The notes under the pieces: model-generated
Seen by the model: the letters and a program-made list of their open reading frames with translations, nothing else
What the model was told of the DNA's origin: nothing
Database searches by the model: none
Program-made: the position numbers and the translations under genes
In this document: piece after piece, positions 16,867 to 25,433 of the stretch
Layout of the letters: every line of letters starts with the position of its first letter
How positions within the stretch are numbered: position 1 is the first letter of the stretch
Assembly: GCA_040385245.1 (NCBI GenBank)
Contig: JAZKHT010000007.1
Span: forward strand, 1 to 64,000
DNA: 64,000 nucleotides
DNA from: JAZKHT01 sp040385245
GTDB lineage: Bacteria > Pseudomonadota > Alphaproteobacteria > Rhodobacterales > Rhodobacteraceae
Direction: 5' to 3'

Positions 16867-18197
16867 GACGCGTCTCCTTTGTCGTCGGTACACAGAAAGA
16901 TCCGGCTTTCGTCAGTCGGCGGGCGGTCGAAACGGACGCTGACTGATTGGAATCCGGGGTGGAGAAAGGCGCTCATCCCCAGGAAAAAGTTCCCCGTGGC
17001 CCGCAGGCGTTGGCCCCTCTCCATCGTGGTGCGGCGTGTGATTTCGTCTGCCGTCTGAAAGACGAATTCAGCGGTCCGCGCACCTTCGCCGCCATAATCG
17101 GCAAAGATCGCGTCCCCGGCGTTGATATCAAGCCCTTCAAGGCTGGCGGTAAGTCTGCCATCGTTGTCCTGCACGGCCTTCAGGTCATGGGTGCAACTGT
17201 TGCCTGCGGCGGCGATCAGCTCTTCCAGTGGATGAGTGCCGAATTGCGCAAGGTTGTTGTAGATCGGATTTTCCCAGACGATGAACGTGGGCCGTTCCCG
17301 CACGAAATCCTCGGACGTCAGGTAGGACGTCATGGCACCGAACTGGTTGCCGCCGGTGACGGCATAGTTGACCACATCCAGACCGCTGTATTCGGCCAGA
17401 AACCCGGCGAAATTGTTCACCGACGAGTCCGAAAAGGAAGTGCCCACCAGCACCAACTGGGGTGCGGTTTCCGATGCGGCAAAAATATCCAGTGCTGCAG
17501 CCTCTTCCCCCGTCGCCCCGGCACCTACCTTGGTCGTGACATAGGCCATGGTTTCCACCGGCGGGAGGGCATCGGTGCAATAGCTTTGCAAGGTGCGGCG
17601 CATCCCTGAAAACGCGGGCTTCACCCCATCGGGTTGGCTGGTGAATTCGGAGGGCGTCAGGTCGATATAGGCGGGATGCGCCTTGATCGCCGCGCCGATG
17701 GCCTGTGCCGCCCGGCGCGCACCGTCAGATGTCCAGTGAAAGTCCGCCCCAAAGAACGGCGGTTCGGTATCGGGGCTGGATTGCAGCGCAGACGCGATAT
17801 CGGGTGCTACCACGCCCGCGTCGTTCAGACGGGTGATGATGTCATCGTAAATCTGCTCCGCCTGCGTGACGTCAAAGCCGTAATCCGCCGCATGCGCCGG
17901 CAAGAATTGCGGCATGGCCACGCTTTTTGACGGGATGGTGGCAAAGACAAGGGTCGTGCCATTGTCAGCCAAAACGCCAGCCAGACGCCCCAGCAGCCCC
18001 ACGACCCGGTCATCCATCGGGTGCTGCAAGCGCAGGTCGGCAAAGGTGCGATAGAACACACCGTCGCGCCCTTCGATCGTGGGCAGGGCGGTTGAAAACT
18101 CCAGTCCTGTGCATCCATAAGCGGACGGTTCCTGTGCATCGGCAGCAAAGGGTGCCGCAAAGGCCAGAAGGGCAAAAAGGGTGTGCAGGCGGTTCAT
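16863..18197 (-). CDS. algX: AlgX-like polysaccharide O-acetyltransferase
   Basis: The product has 444 residues (Pseudomonas AlgX about 474) with a signal peptide ending ADAQ. The N-terminal SGNH-like domain carries Asp152 and His154 (DFHWTSDGA) and the nucleophile Ser254 (GTSFSD), so the catalytic triad is intact. The C-terminal about 120 residues correspond to the carbohydrate-binding module that grips the polymer. The protein adds acetyl groups to the chain in the periplasm. It overlaps both neighbours by four bases. Confidence 0.87.
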   Translation of the reverse strand: MNRLHTLFALLAFAAPFAADAQEPSAYGCTGLEFSTALPTIEGRDGVFYRTFADLRLQHPMDDRVVGLLGRLAGVLADNGTTLVFATIPSKSVAMPQFLPAHAADYGFDVTQAEQIYDDIITRLNDAGVVAPDIASALQSSPDTEPPFFGADFHWTSDGARRAAQAIGAAIKAHPAYIDLTPSEFTSQPDGVKPAFSGMRRTLQSYCTDALPPVETMAYVTTKVGAGATGEEAAALDIFAASETAPQLVLVGTSFSDSSVNNFAGFLAEYSGLDVVNYAVTGGNQFGAMTSYLTSEDFVRERPTFIVWENPIYNNLAQFGTHPLEELIAAAGNSCTHDLKAVQDNDGRLTASLEGLDINAGDAIFADYGGEGARTAEFVFQTADEITRRTTMERGQRLRATGNFFLGMSAFLHPGFQSVSVRFDRPPTDESRIFLCTDDKGDAS

Positions 18198-18922
18198 TGC
18201 GTTACCTCTGTCATCGTCGATTTGGGGGCGGTTCCGGCATCCAACTGCCGCAGCAGATTTTCCGCCGTCACCCGCGCGGCCAGATCGTCATCGCCAAGCG
18301 CCAATTCCAGCGCGGCGCGCGCGCGGACGGGGTCAGCGGGCAGCCCTTCGGTTGGGGTCATCCAGGCGATGCCCAGTCGCAAGGCCGCGTCGCCGTCGCC
18401 CTGATCGGCCGCGATCTGCAACCAGTCGCGCGCCGCTTGCGGATCGGCGGGCATCACTTTGCCTTCGGTCTGCAAGCGGTGCAGGGCAAACGCCGCCTTG
18501 ATGTTGCCGCGACGCGCCCGCGATTCCAGCGCGTTCAGGACGTTGGCCAACCGACCCTTGGACAAATCGGGGCCGTAAATATCCAGCAGGCGGATCAAAC
18601 GCGGGATCGCGAAATCCCGACCATGGAATGTGGCAATGGCATAGTAGTGCAAGGCATCAGGCAGCAAGGTGACATCGCCCCGCTCCTCCAGCCGTTTGCC
18701 GAAACGAAAGGCCGCCAGACTGTCTCCCGCATCGGCAAGCGCCCGCAGACCGGCAACCGAAAGCTCTGCCCCTGCGTTCATGCGGCGGCGCAGTTGGCGC
18801 AATTCTGCCGTGGGCAGGTCGGTCGTGCGGCGGATACCACCCCGGTCCGATTGTGCGGCGACAGCATCCGGCATCGCAGAAACGACGGTCAGCGCCAGTA
18901 TCAGGACAATGAACCTATGCAT
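18194..18922 (-). CDS. Small Sel1 repeat protein, AlgK-like
   Basis: The product has 242 residues with a signal peptide (about 1-23, ending AVAA). The Sel1-type repeats include LADAGDSLAAFRFGKRLEER and AADQGDGDAALRLGIAWM, the latter near the C-terminus. It is shorter than AlgK and has no lipobox. It probably helps assemble the acetylation or export complex, sitting between algJ and algX. It is one of two Sel1 proteins in this operon. Confidence 0.72.
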   Translation of the reverse strand: MHRFIVLILALTVVSAMPDAVAAQSDRGGIRRTTDLPTAELRQLRRRMNAGAELSVAGLRALADAGDSLAAFRFGKRLEERGDVTLLPDALHYYAIATFHGRDFAIPRLIRLLDIYGPDLSKGRLANVLNALESRARRGNIKAAFALHRLQTEGKVMPADPQAARDWLQIAADQGDGDAALRLGIAWMTPTEGLPADPVRARAALELALGDDDLAARVTAENLLRQLDAGTAPKSTMTEVTQ

Positions 18923-19958
18923 GATCCGGCCCTTTTTTCCAAAGCGTGGGGTCCGTCAAATAGCGGATCGGGAATTCCCACAGCACCGTCGTTGGTGCCC
19001 CCGCGCCCACCGTCGCCAAAAAATCGCGCATCGGCGCGACCGGGCCACGCCCTTCGTCGGCGTGGTTGATGATGTCCTGCCGCGTGGCCAGTTTCAGCGC
19101 CTCGGCAAAGCTCCAGTCCGGGTTCGCGCTGTAGGACGTGCCCACAAGTGCCACCGCGGTGGTTGACGGGGCAAAGATATCAACCGCATCGCCCTGCCCG
19201 GTGAATTCGGCCAGAAACGGACGGATGCGTTCCCGGCCAAGGCCCAGCATGGGGGCAAGCTGATCCGTGGTCACATAGCTGACCAGATCGCCGGTGATTT
19301 CCTTTACCGGTGCATCCACCCTGCGCAGCGATTCCGCGCCAACGGGGATCAGCCCCGACGCCGCCACCACCGCCGCCACCCGCGACGCGCCATCAACAGA
19401 CCAATGCGTGTCGGTTTGCAGAAAACCCGCCCCCGACATCAGCGCAGGCCGCGTATCGATGGCAGGCACACCCTTGGCGGCCAATCCGTCCAGAAACGCG
19501 CCGTAAAGCTGCGACATATCCTGCGAGAGGGCGGTCATATCCGCCCGGTCCGCATGCACATCGATCTTTGCGGGCAATGGCACCATCACCAAAGCCACGC
19601 CCTGTGCTGCCAGCGCATCGCGCAGATGTGCGATCTGGGTCAGGCTTTCACCCAACGACATAACGGGCCGCGCCTCTTCGCCGGTAAACAGCCAGCCGTC
19701 GGGGCCGGAAATCACCCCCGCCCGCCCCTCGCCCGTCACCGCATAGCGCGCGGCACCGATCAGACCGATGGACAGGCTGCGGTGGGGCATGCTGCCCTTG
19801 TAGTCCGTATCCAGTTGGGCCGTGACCTTGCCCTGGATAAGCCCGGCCAGGCCGGGGCTGTGGCGGAACACGTCCGGCAAACCGATGTTTGCCACGGCCG
19901 CGCAGCCAAAAAACACCACCGGCAGCAGGTAACGCGAAAGTTTGAACAGGCGTTGCAT
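18915..19958 (-). CDS. algJ: AlgJ-like O-acetyltransferase
   Basis: The product has 347 residues. An uncleaved or signal-anchor helix lies near 8-26. The SGNH-type domain has Asp183 and His185 (DTHWSVDG) and Ser275 (GTSYSAN), matching the AlgJ catalytic triad. It receives acetyl groups moved across the membrane by AlgI and transfers them in the periplasm. The ATG at 19958 has GAGGT upstream and is preferred over a GTG two codons earlier. It is 10 bases downstream of algI. Confidence 0.87.
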   Translation of the reverse strand: MQRLFKLSRYLLPVVFFGCAAVANIGLPDVFRHSPGLAGLIQGKVTAQLDTDYKGSMPHRSLSIGLIGAARYAVTGEGRAGVISGPDGWLFTGEEARPVMSLGESLTQIAHLRDALAAQGVALVMVPLPAKIDVHADRADMTALSQDMSQLYGAFLDGLAAKGVPAIDTRPALMSGAGFLQTDTHWSVDGASRVAAVVAASGLIPVGAESLRRVDAPVKEITGDLVSYVTTDQLAPMLGLGRERIRPFLAEFTGQGDAVDIFAPSTTAVALVGTSYSANPDWSFAEALKLATRQDIINHADEGRGPVAPMRDFLATVGAGAPTTVLWEFPIRYLTDPTLWKKGPDHA

Positions 19959-19968
19959 CGGCACCTCG

Positions 19969-21399
19969 TCAGAACTGAAAGTAAAGGAAGGGGGAAAAGC
20001 TTTGCTCGGCCAGCTTCATCACCGACAGGGCCGCGATGACCGTTACCGTCAGCGCCGGCACCAACGACCGCGTCGCGGTCAGCGCGCCATCCGGTCCCGG
20101 CAGCGGAGTGAACCAGGTTTGACGCCCCAGCGTATTCAGCGACGGCTCCGCCGCGGCCAGTCCGATGCCAAGTATCAGCAGCGTCAACGCCTCGGACGTG
20201 ATCTGAACGGCAATGTCGGGCGCAAGGGTGATACCGTTCAGGCCCAGCAGCCCGGCATAAACATCGAACGCTTGCCCCATGCCGGCGGCGCGGAATGCGA
20301 TCCAGCCGATCAGCACGATCAGCAGCGTCCGCACCAATCCGGTCAGTCGCCGGTCATTCGCCAGCCCCGTCGCCCGCTCCACCGCCAGCCAACCGCCGTG
20401 CCATGCACCCCAGACCAGAAACGTCCAGTTCGCGCCATGCCACATGCCGCCCAAAACCATTACGGTCATCAGGTTCACATAAGTGCGGAGGGGGCCTTTG
20501 CGGTTTCCACCCAGCGGAATGTACAGATAATCGCGCAGCCAGACGGACAGGCTGATATGCCAGCGCCGCCAGAATTCGGTCACGGAACGGCTGACATAGG
20601 GCGTGTCGAAGTTGTTGATGAAGCGAAAGCCCATCATCATCCCCAGTCCGACCGCCATGTCGGAATACCCCGAGAAATCAAAGTATAGCTGGATCATGTA
20701 GGCGACGGAGCCCAGCCATGCCAAAGGCATCGACGGGTCCGGCGTGGCAAAGGCCAGATCGGCCAAGGGTGCGACACTGTCCGCGATCAGTACCTTTTTG
20801 CCCAGTCCCACGATGAACAGCGCCATGCCGTCCGCAAACATCTGGGCGCTGTGGGTGCGGCTGGTAAACTGATCCGCCAGATCCTTGAACCGCAGGATCG
20901 GCCCCGCGATCAGTTGCGGGAACAGCGCGATGAACGCGGCAAAGTCAAAGAAGCTGACCGTTGCATCCACATCGCGGCGGGTGACGTCGACCAGATAGCT
21001 GATCGATTGAAAGACATAGAACGATACCCCGATCGGCAGGATCAACCGCCAGTGAAGGCCCAAGCCCGCCGCATCCGTTCCCATCAGCACGGCCAGGCTG
21101 TCGACGAAGAAGTTCAGATATTTGAACACCCCCAGCACGGCCAGACATCCCGCCACCCCGATGGCACACCAGATCTGCGCGCGGGGGGTATCAAGGTGCC
21201 TGCGGATCATCAGGCCAATGCCATAGGTCCACAGCGTCGTCAGGATAAGAAGGCCCAGAAAATCGAACCGCCACCAGCCATAGAAAATCCAAGACCCGGC
21301 AAGGATCGTCATCGACCTGAACCGATCCGGTGTCAGGTAATACAGCACAAGAAACAGCGGCAGGAACAGAAAGAGAAATGTTTCCGACGAAAAAACCAT
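19969..21399 (-). CDS. algI: AlgI-like MBOAT acetyl transporter
   Basis: The product has 476 residues and about ten membrane helices. It carries MBOAT hallmarks: a central FWRRWHISLSVWLRDYLYIP and the catalytic His region MWHGANWTFLVWGAWHGGWL, containing the invariant His. AlgI proteins move acetyl groups from the cytoplasm to the periplasmic acetyltransferases. It lies between algG and algJ with gaps of four and ten bases, so it is co-transcribed. Confidence 0.93.
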   Translation of the reverse strand: MVFSSETFLFLFLPLFLVLYYLTPDRFRSMTILAGSWIFYGWWRFDFLGLLILTTLWTYGIGLMIRRHLDTPRAQIWCAIGVAGCLAVLGVFKYLNFFVDSLAVLMGTDAAGLGLHWRLILPIGVSFYVFQSISYLVDVTRRDVDATVSFFDFAAFIALFPQLIAGPILRFKDLADQFTSRTHSAQMFADGMALFIVGLGKKVLIADSVAPLADLAFATPDPSMPLAWLGSVAYMIQLYFDFSGYSDMAVGLGMMMGFRFINNFDTPYVSRSVTEFWRRWHISLSVWLRDYLYIPLGGNRKGPLRTYVNLMTVMVLGGMWHGANWTFLVWGAWHGGWLAVERATGLANDRRLTGLVRTLLIVLIGWIAFRAAGMGQAFDVYAGLLGLNGITLAPDIAVQITSEALTLLILGIGLAAAEPSLNTLGRQTWFTPLPGPDGALTATRSLVPALTVTVIAALSVMKLAEQSFSPFLYFQF

Positions 21400-21403
21400 G
21401 GCG

Positions 21404-22891
21404 TCACCGGTCCTGACAGGGGTTGGAAAGGGTGGCAGCGGCCACTTGCGTCACCGCGTCCGGGTGCAGGGCAAAGTCGGTCTGACCCAATTGGTCACGC
21501 GCCGTCAGATAACCGGGCAGATGCTGCGCGAATTCACCGCCGAACAGGCGCGGCAACTGTCCGCCGAAGTTGTCGCCCGACAGGGTGACTTGCCCGGCGT
21601 CGGACCCGGCCAGCCCCTCGCGGTTGCCCGAGAAAAGGTTGCCAGACAGGGCGACGGGTTGGGCATCGGGCTGACCTTCGATGGACGCTCCGGCCCCACC
21701 GTTTTGCAGGAAGGCGTTCCCGTCGATCTCTACCAGTCCCGATTGCTGCAACTTGACGCCAACCGCGTCATTCCCGGCGACGATATTTGCCGTCAGTTCG
21801 GCACAGGCCGTGCGGCGCAGGACGATCCCGACAGCTCCGTTGCCCGCAACGGTGTTGCCCGCCAAACGGACGTTCCGGCTGTTGCCTTCAATCTGGATGC
21901 CGTTGGTTCTTCCACCCGACACGGTGTTGCCAACCACTGCCGTATCAAACGCACCGTCTCGCAAGCGAAGTCCCGCCGCGCCAAGGCTGCCCGTCACCGT
22001 GTTGCGATAAACCTGCGCCCCGGTTGTTGCCGAAAGTGTAAGTCCGCCAGACCGGGACGCGTCAAAGGCGTTGTCAGCGACAATCGCGTTTTCCGACCCC
22101 CCCAGAAAAACCACGCCCGTGTCGGTAAACACATTGCCGGTCACGACCGGTGGATGTTCCGGGCGGAACAGACCGCGCGTCAGAACCGACACCCCGCCAA
22201 AATTGTCGCTGCGGTTCAACCCCAGACCGTCGATCCGGCTGTCTTGCAGCACCAGCGTTCCCTGCCCTGCCACCAACAGAAACGGGCGGAACGTGCCCGC
22301 GGTGTTCACAGCGGCGATCGTAGCGCCCTCAGCCGCCACCTGCCCAAAGCCCAAGACAAAGGCACCGCTTTCGCTGTCCATCTCCAGCACGTCGCCGGGG
22401 GCAAGCCGCAGGCCCGCGCCCATCCAGACGATCAGGGGGCGGGTCAGACGGACAGTCTGGCCATCAAGCGCGATTCCAGTCAGGCCCTGATCCTGTGCCG
22501 CCTGCGCCAGCGCGGTCAGGGACGTGAACCCCGATTTCAGGAACAAAGCGTCATCATTGCCCTTCTGCGCCTGCACCACGGCGATATGCCCGTTCGTCCC
22601 GGCATGAATCGCAAGCTGCGAAAGCCCCAATTGCAACTTACCGTCTGCAATCTCGGCCGCTGGCCCGTCGGGAAAGGGTGGGACAGTCGGGGGCGGAAAC
22701 GAGGTGTCGACGTGGGGCAACCCCAGTGCGGCGGACACATCCGACGCTTGCGACACATCCTGCATCAGAGACTTGACGGCCGCCGCTATCGCGGGGCGAT
22801 CCACACCCGTCGAAGTAGGCGCTTCGGCCAGTGACGGAAATGCCGTCAGCGCCGCCAGCAGGGCCGCAGGTATGAAGGCCGTCCAAGGCAT
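21404..22891 (-). CDS. algG: AlgG-like right-handed beta-helix protein without the DPHD motif
   Basis: The product has 495 residues (AlgG about 540) with a signal peptide (LAALTAFPSLAEA). From about 180 to 420 it is a parallel beta-helix of repeats such as GNTVSGGRTNGIQIEGNS and GNTVAGNGAVGIVLRR, as in mannuronan C5-epimerases. The DPHD catalytic motif of AlgG is not present; the helix contains no Asp-Pro-His-Asp. It could be a structural protein that protects the nascent chain, or have changed specificity. It shares TGATG with algA. Confidence 0.72.
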   Translation of the reverse strand: MPWTAFIPAALLAALTAFPSLAEAPTSTGVDRPAIAAAVKSLMQDVSQASDVSAALGLPHVDTSFPPPTVPPFPDGPAAEIADGKLQLGLSQLAIHAGTNGHIAVVQAQKGNDDALFLKSGFTSLTALAQAAQDQGLTGIALDGQTVRLTRPLIVWMGAGLRLAPGDVLEMDSESGAFVLGFGQVAAEGATIAAVNTAGTFRPFLLVAGQGTLVLQDSRIDGLGLNRSDNFGGVSVLTRGLFRPEHPPVVTGNVFTDTGVVFLGGSENAIVADNAFDASRSGGLTLSATTGAQVYRNTVTGSLGAAGLRLRDGAFDTAVVGNTVSGGRTNGIQIEGNSRNVRLAGNTVAGNGAVGIVLRRTACAELTANIVAGNDAVGVKLQQSGLVEIDGNAFLQNGGAGASIEGQPDAQPVALSGNLFSGNREGLAGSDAGQVTLSGDNFGGQLPRLFGGEFAQHLPGYLTARDQLGQTDFALHPDAVTQVAAATLSNPCQDR

Positions 22892-24327
22892 CAGATGACC
22901 GTGCCGACCGAACGGGCAAGCTCTGCCTCGCGCGTCGAACTTGGCACCGCGCGTGCCGGTGTCAGTGCCAGCTTCACCAAGCGCAATTCCTGCAAGCCGG
23001 TGTTGCTGACCGGCAGAACCACTGTCGAATTGACCTGCACCGAATGCCCCGACGCGGCGGCGATCCAGCGCCCGTTTTGCTGATACGATCCGCCGTCGGT
23101 CAAAAAGGTGACAAGGCTTTGCGACTCGCCCGTGCCGTTCACCAGAACGGTCGCCCCCGGTTCCACGGTCAGAAGGTCAAGGTTGCAATCCTGCGCGTCG
23201 GCAAGCCTTTCGATCCGACCCCAGCCCGTGTCGCGGCTGGGGTGGCTTTGCACCTCGGGCCGGGCGTTCTTCTTCAGCTCTTCGACCAGACCTTTGACGT
23301 TCTGCGCATTGGCGCGATTGGTCACCAACAACGCGTCGGGGGTATCGACCACGATCACGTCGCGCATCCCGACGACCGCGATCAACCGGTTGTCGCGGCC
23401 CCGGATCAACGAATTCCGGGTGTCCACGGCGATCACGTCGCCCGTGGTCACGTTGCCCGATGACCCCGGTTTGGAAATCTTGTGTACAGCATTCCACGCG
23501 CCCACGTCATCCCATTCGATATCCCGGACGGGGGCCAGGGAAATCCGGTCGGTGCGTTCAAAGATCAGCCGCTCGGTCGGCTCGTTCTCGGCCTTGGCAA
23601 AGGTGTTTTCGTCCAACAGCAGATGGAACGCCATTTCGCGCGCCTGCTGCCATGCCGACAGAACCGCGTGATAGGTGTGCGGCGCAAGACGCTGGAATTC
23701 CGCCACCAGCACATCGGCGCGAAACAGGCTGATGCCCGATGCCCAATAAGAGTTTCCATCCGCCAGCAAGGCACTGGCAACGTCAAAGGTCGGCTTTTCG
23801 ACAAACCGGTCAACCCGGTGCAGGCCGGGGTAATCCGCCAGCGCGCCGCCGTCGGTGATGTATCCAAATCCTGTTTCGGGACTGTCGGGCGTGATGCCGA
23901 AGGTGACGATCCGCCCCTGATCTGCCGCCGACCGCATGGCCAGCACGGTGCGGCTCAGATCGCCCGTGATGACGTGGTCGGACGGCAGGACCAGCAGCTT
24001 TGCATCCGCGTTTCGGGACAACACATCCAGTGCCGCCGCAAGAACGGCAGGGCCGGTGTTACGCGCCACGGGTTCCGCGATGATCCGCCCACGCAGTTGC
24101 ACCTCGCGCAGTTGGCGGGCCACGATCATCCCGTGCCGCGCCGATGTGACCACTATGGGATCGGCAAAGCCGGGGCCGCGGTGGCGCTGCAGCGTGGCCT
24201 GAAAGAACGACAGGCTGCCTGCGCCCTTCACGGGCTGGAACTGTTTGGGCTGGTCGATCCGGCTCATGGGCCAAAGCCGGGAACCCATGCCACCGCAAAG
24301 GGCCAAAGGTGTGATCAGGTGCGACAT
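22891..24327 (-). CDS. algA: Mannose-1-phosphate guanylyltransferase, with a degenerate isomerase domain
   Basis: The product has 478 residues, the length of bifunctional AlgA/ManC. The nucleotidyltransferase signature ALCGGMGSRLWPMSR with PKQF is intact, as are VLPSDHVI and FVEKP, so GDP-mannose synthesis is expected. The C-terminal cupin normally has a QxHxxRxEHWIV metal-binding motif for phosphomannose isomerase; here the matching region reads VLVNGTGESQSLVTFLTDGG with no His. Isomerase activity is therefore doubtful. AGGAG precedes the ATG at 24327. It supplies AlgD with substrate. Confidence 0.87.
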   Translation of the reverse strand: MSHLITPLALCGGMGSRLWPMSRIDQPKQFQPVKGAGSLSFFQATLQRHRGPGFADPIVVTSARHGMIVARQLREVQLRGRIIAEPVARNTGPAVLAAALDVLSRNADAKLLVLPSDHVITGDLSRTVLAMRSAADQGRIVTFGITPDSPETGFGYITDGGALADYPGLHRVDRFVEKPTFDVASALLADGNSYWASGISLFRADVLVAEFQRLAPHTYHAVLSAWQQAREMAFHLLLDENTFAKAENEPTERLIFERTDRISLAPVRDIEWDDVGAWNAVHKISKPGSSGNVTTGDVIAVDTRNSLIRGRDNRLIAVVGMRDVIVVDTPDALLVTNRANAQNVKGLVEELKKNARPEVQSHPSRDTGWGRIERLADAQDCNLDLLTVEPGATVLVNGTGESQSLVTFLTDGGSYQQNGRWIAAASGHSVQVNSTVVLPVSNTGLQELRLVKLALTPARAVPSSTREAELARSVGTVI

Positions 24328-24343
24328 GACAAGCTCCTGCGTT

Positions 24344-25411
24344 TCAGTTGGCAAAGGACGGAAGAAGCTGCACCAGCGGCTTCAGGAATTCGGGCATCGG
24401 CTGAACGACGGTCAGCCGGGCAAGCTGCCCCGCGCGGTCGTCGGGCAGCGGCACCTCGGGGATCAGGCGCAAGGGGATGGCATCGGTGCCGGACGCGGGC
24501 CGCTGCAGACTGGCCGGATCAATGGCGGCACGCGCCGTAGCCCCGTCGCGGAAGGTCAAAAGCACATGGTCAGCGAACCCCAGCCGGGCAAGATCTTCGC
24601 GCGTGACAGAGGTGGTCACGATCAGACCCGCCCCGTCCTTGTTCAGGATCATCACCGGCTCGCCCGCCAGAACGGTTGCCCCGGCCTCGGGCCCGGCCAG
24701 ACGCGCATCACAATTGCAGGGCATGGCGATGGACAACGTCTCGCCGCTGGTGGCGCGCAGGGCAAAGGCCACCTCGCCCACCGACGCATTCGGGTTCACA
24801 TAGTCGATCTGACCTGCGGCAATGGCCGTCAGCGCGCTTCCATCGCGTTCGACGCTGCCCGGCAGATCCAGCGCTGTGGCGTAGGTGCGCGTGACAAACG
24901 CGCCCACTGCGAAGGTCAACAAGGCCAGCGTCGCCAACCCCATACCGGTGGCCCCAAGCAATCGTCCCATCACGCCCCGGCGGTTTGGGGCCTGCCGCGA
25001 CGCGGGAAGTGGGGCGGATGCCGACACCCCGATCGTTTCTCCCAACGACACCAGATCGCCCGCGATGTAGGAATTCAGGATATGCCGAAGCTGCGGCAGG
25101 TGTTCGCCCGCAGGTTCAAGAAATACCAACGTTGCATGGCCGGTCGCCTGATCCACCCCCTGCAACCGGGCGCGCAGAGACAGCGCAACCGTGAACCCGT
25201 TGAACGGAAACAGCAGCCGGACCAGACGCACCGCCCCTTCCAGCGCGGGGTCAATCAGGCCCGACACGTCGGCTGACACCAGGGACAGACCACGGCCCGT
25301 GTGATTGCGACCGTCGATTCCGACCGTGAACGGCAAGTTCAGAACCGGGTGATCCCCGCGGACAAGGGGAAGAACGGCGGGTGTCTTGTGATCGGCTGCA
25401 GGAGTTTCCAT
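24344..25411 (-). CDS. alg44: Alg44-like copolymerase subunit with degenerate PilZ domain
   Basis: The product has 355 residues. The N-terminal about 115 residues occupy the place of PilZ, then one membrane helix (153-173) and a periplasmic HlyD/MFP-like barrel (about 185-300). The order matches Alg44, the c-di-GMP receptor of alginate synthase. The PilZ signature RxxxR and D/NxSxxG cannot be found; the region reads LVRGDHPVL then GRGLSLVSADVSG. c-di-GMP control may be lost or use other residues. AAAGGA precedes the ATG at 25411. Confidence 0.8.
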   Translation of the reverse strand: METPAADHKTPAVLPLVRGDHPVLNLPFTVGIDGRNHTGRGLSLVSADVSGLIDPALEGAVRLVRLLFPFNGFTVALSLRARLQGVDQATGHATLVFLEPAGEHLPQLRHILNSYIAGDLVSLGETIGVSASAPLPASRQAPNRRGVMGRLLGATGMGLATLALLTFAVGAFVTRTYATALDLPGSVERDGSALTAIAAGQIDYVNPNASVGEVAFALRATSGETLSIAMPCNCDARLAGPEAGATVLAGEPVMILNKDGAGLIVTTSVTREDLARLGFADHVLLTFRDGATARAAIDPASLQRPASGTDAIPLRLIPEVPLPDDRAGQLARLTVVQPMPEFLKPLVQLLPSFAN

Positions 25412-25433
25412 GCGTTGTCCTTTCAGGGCAAAG

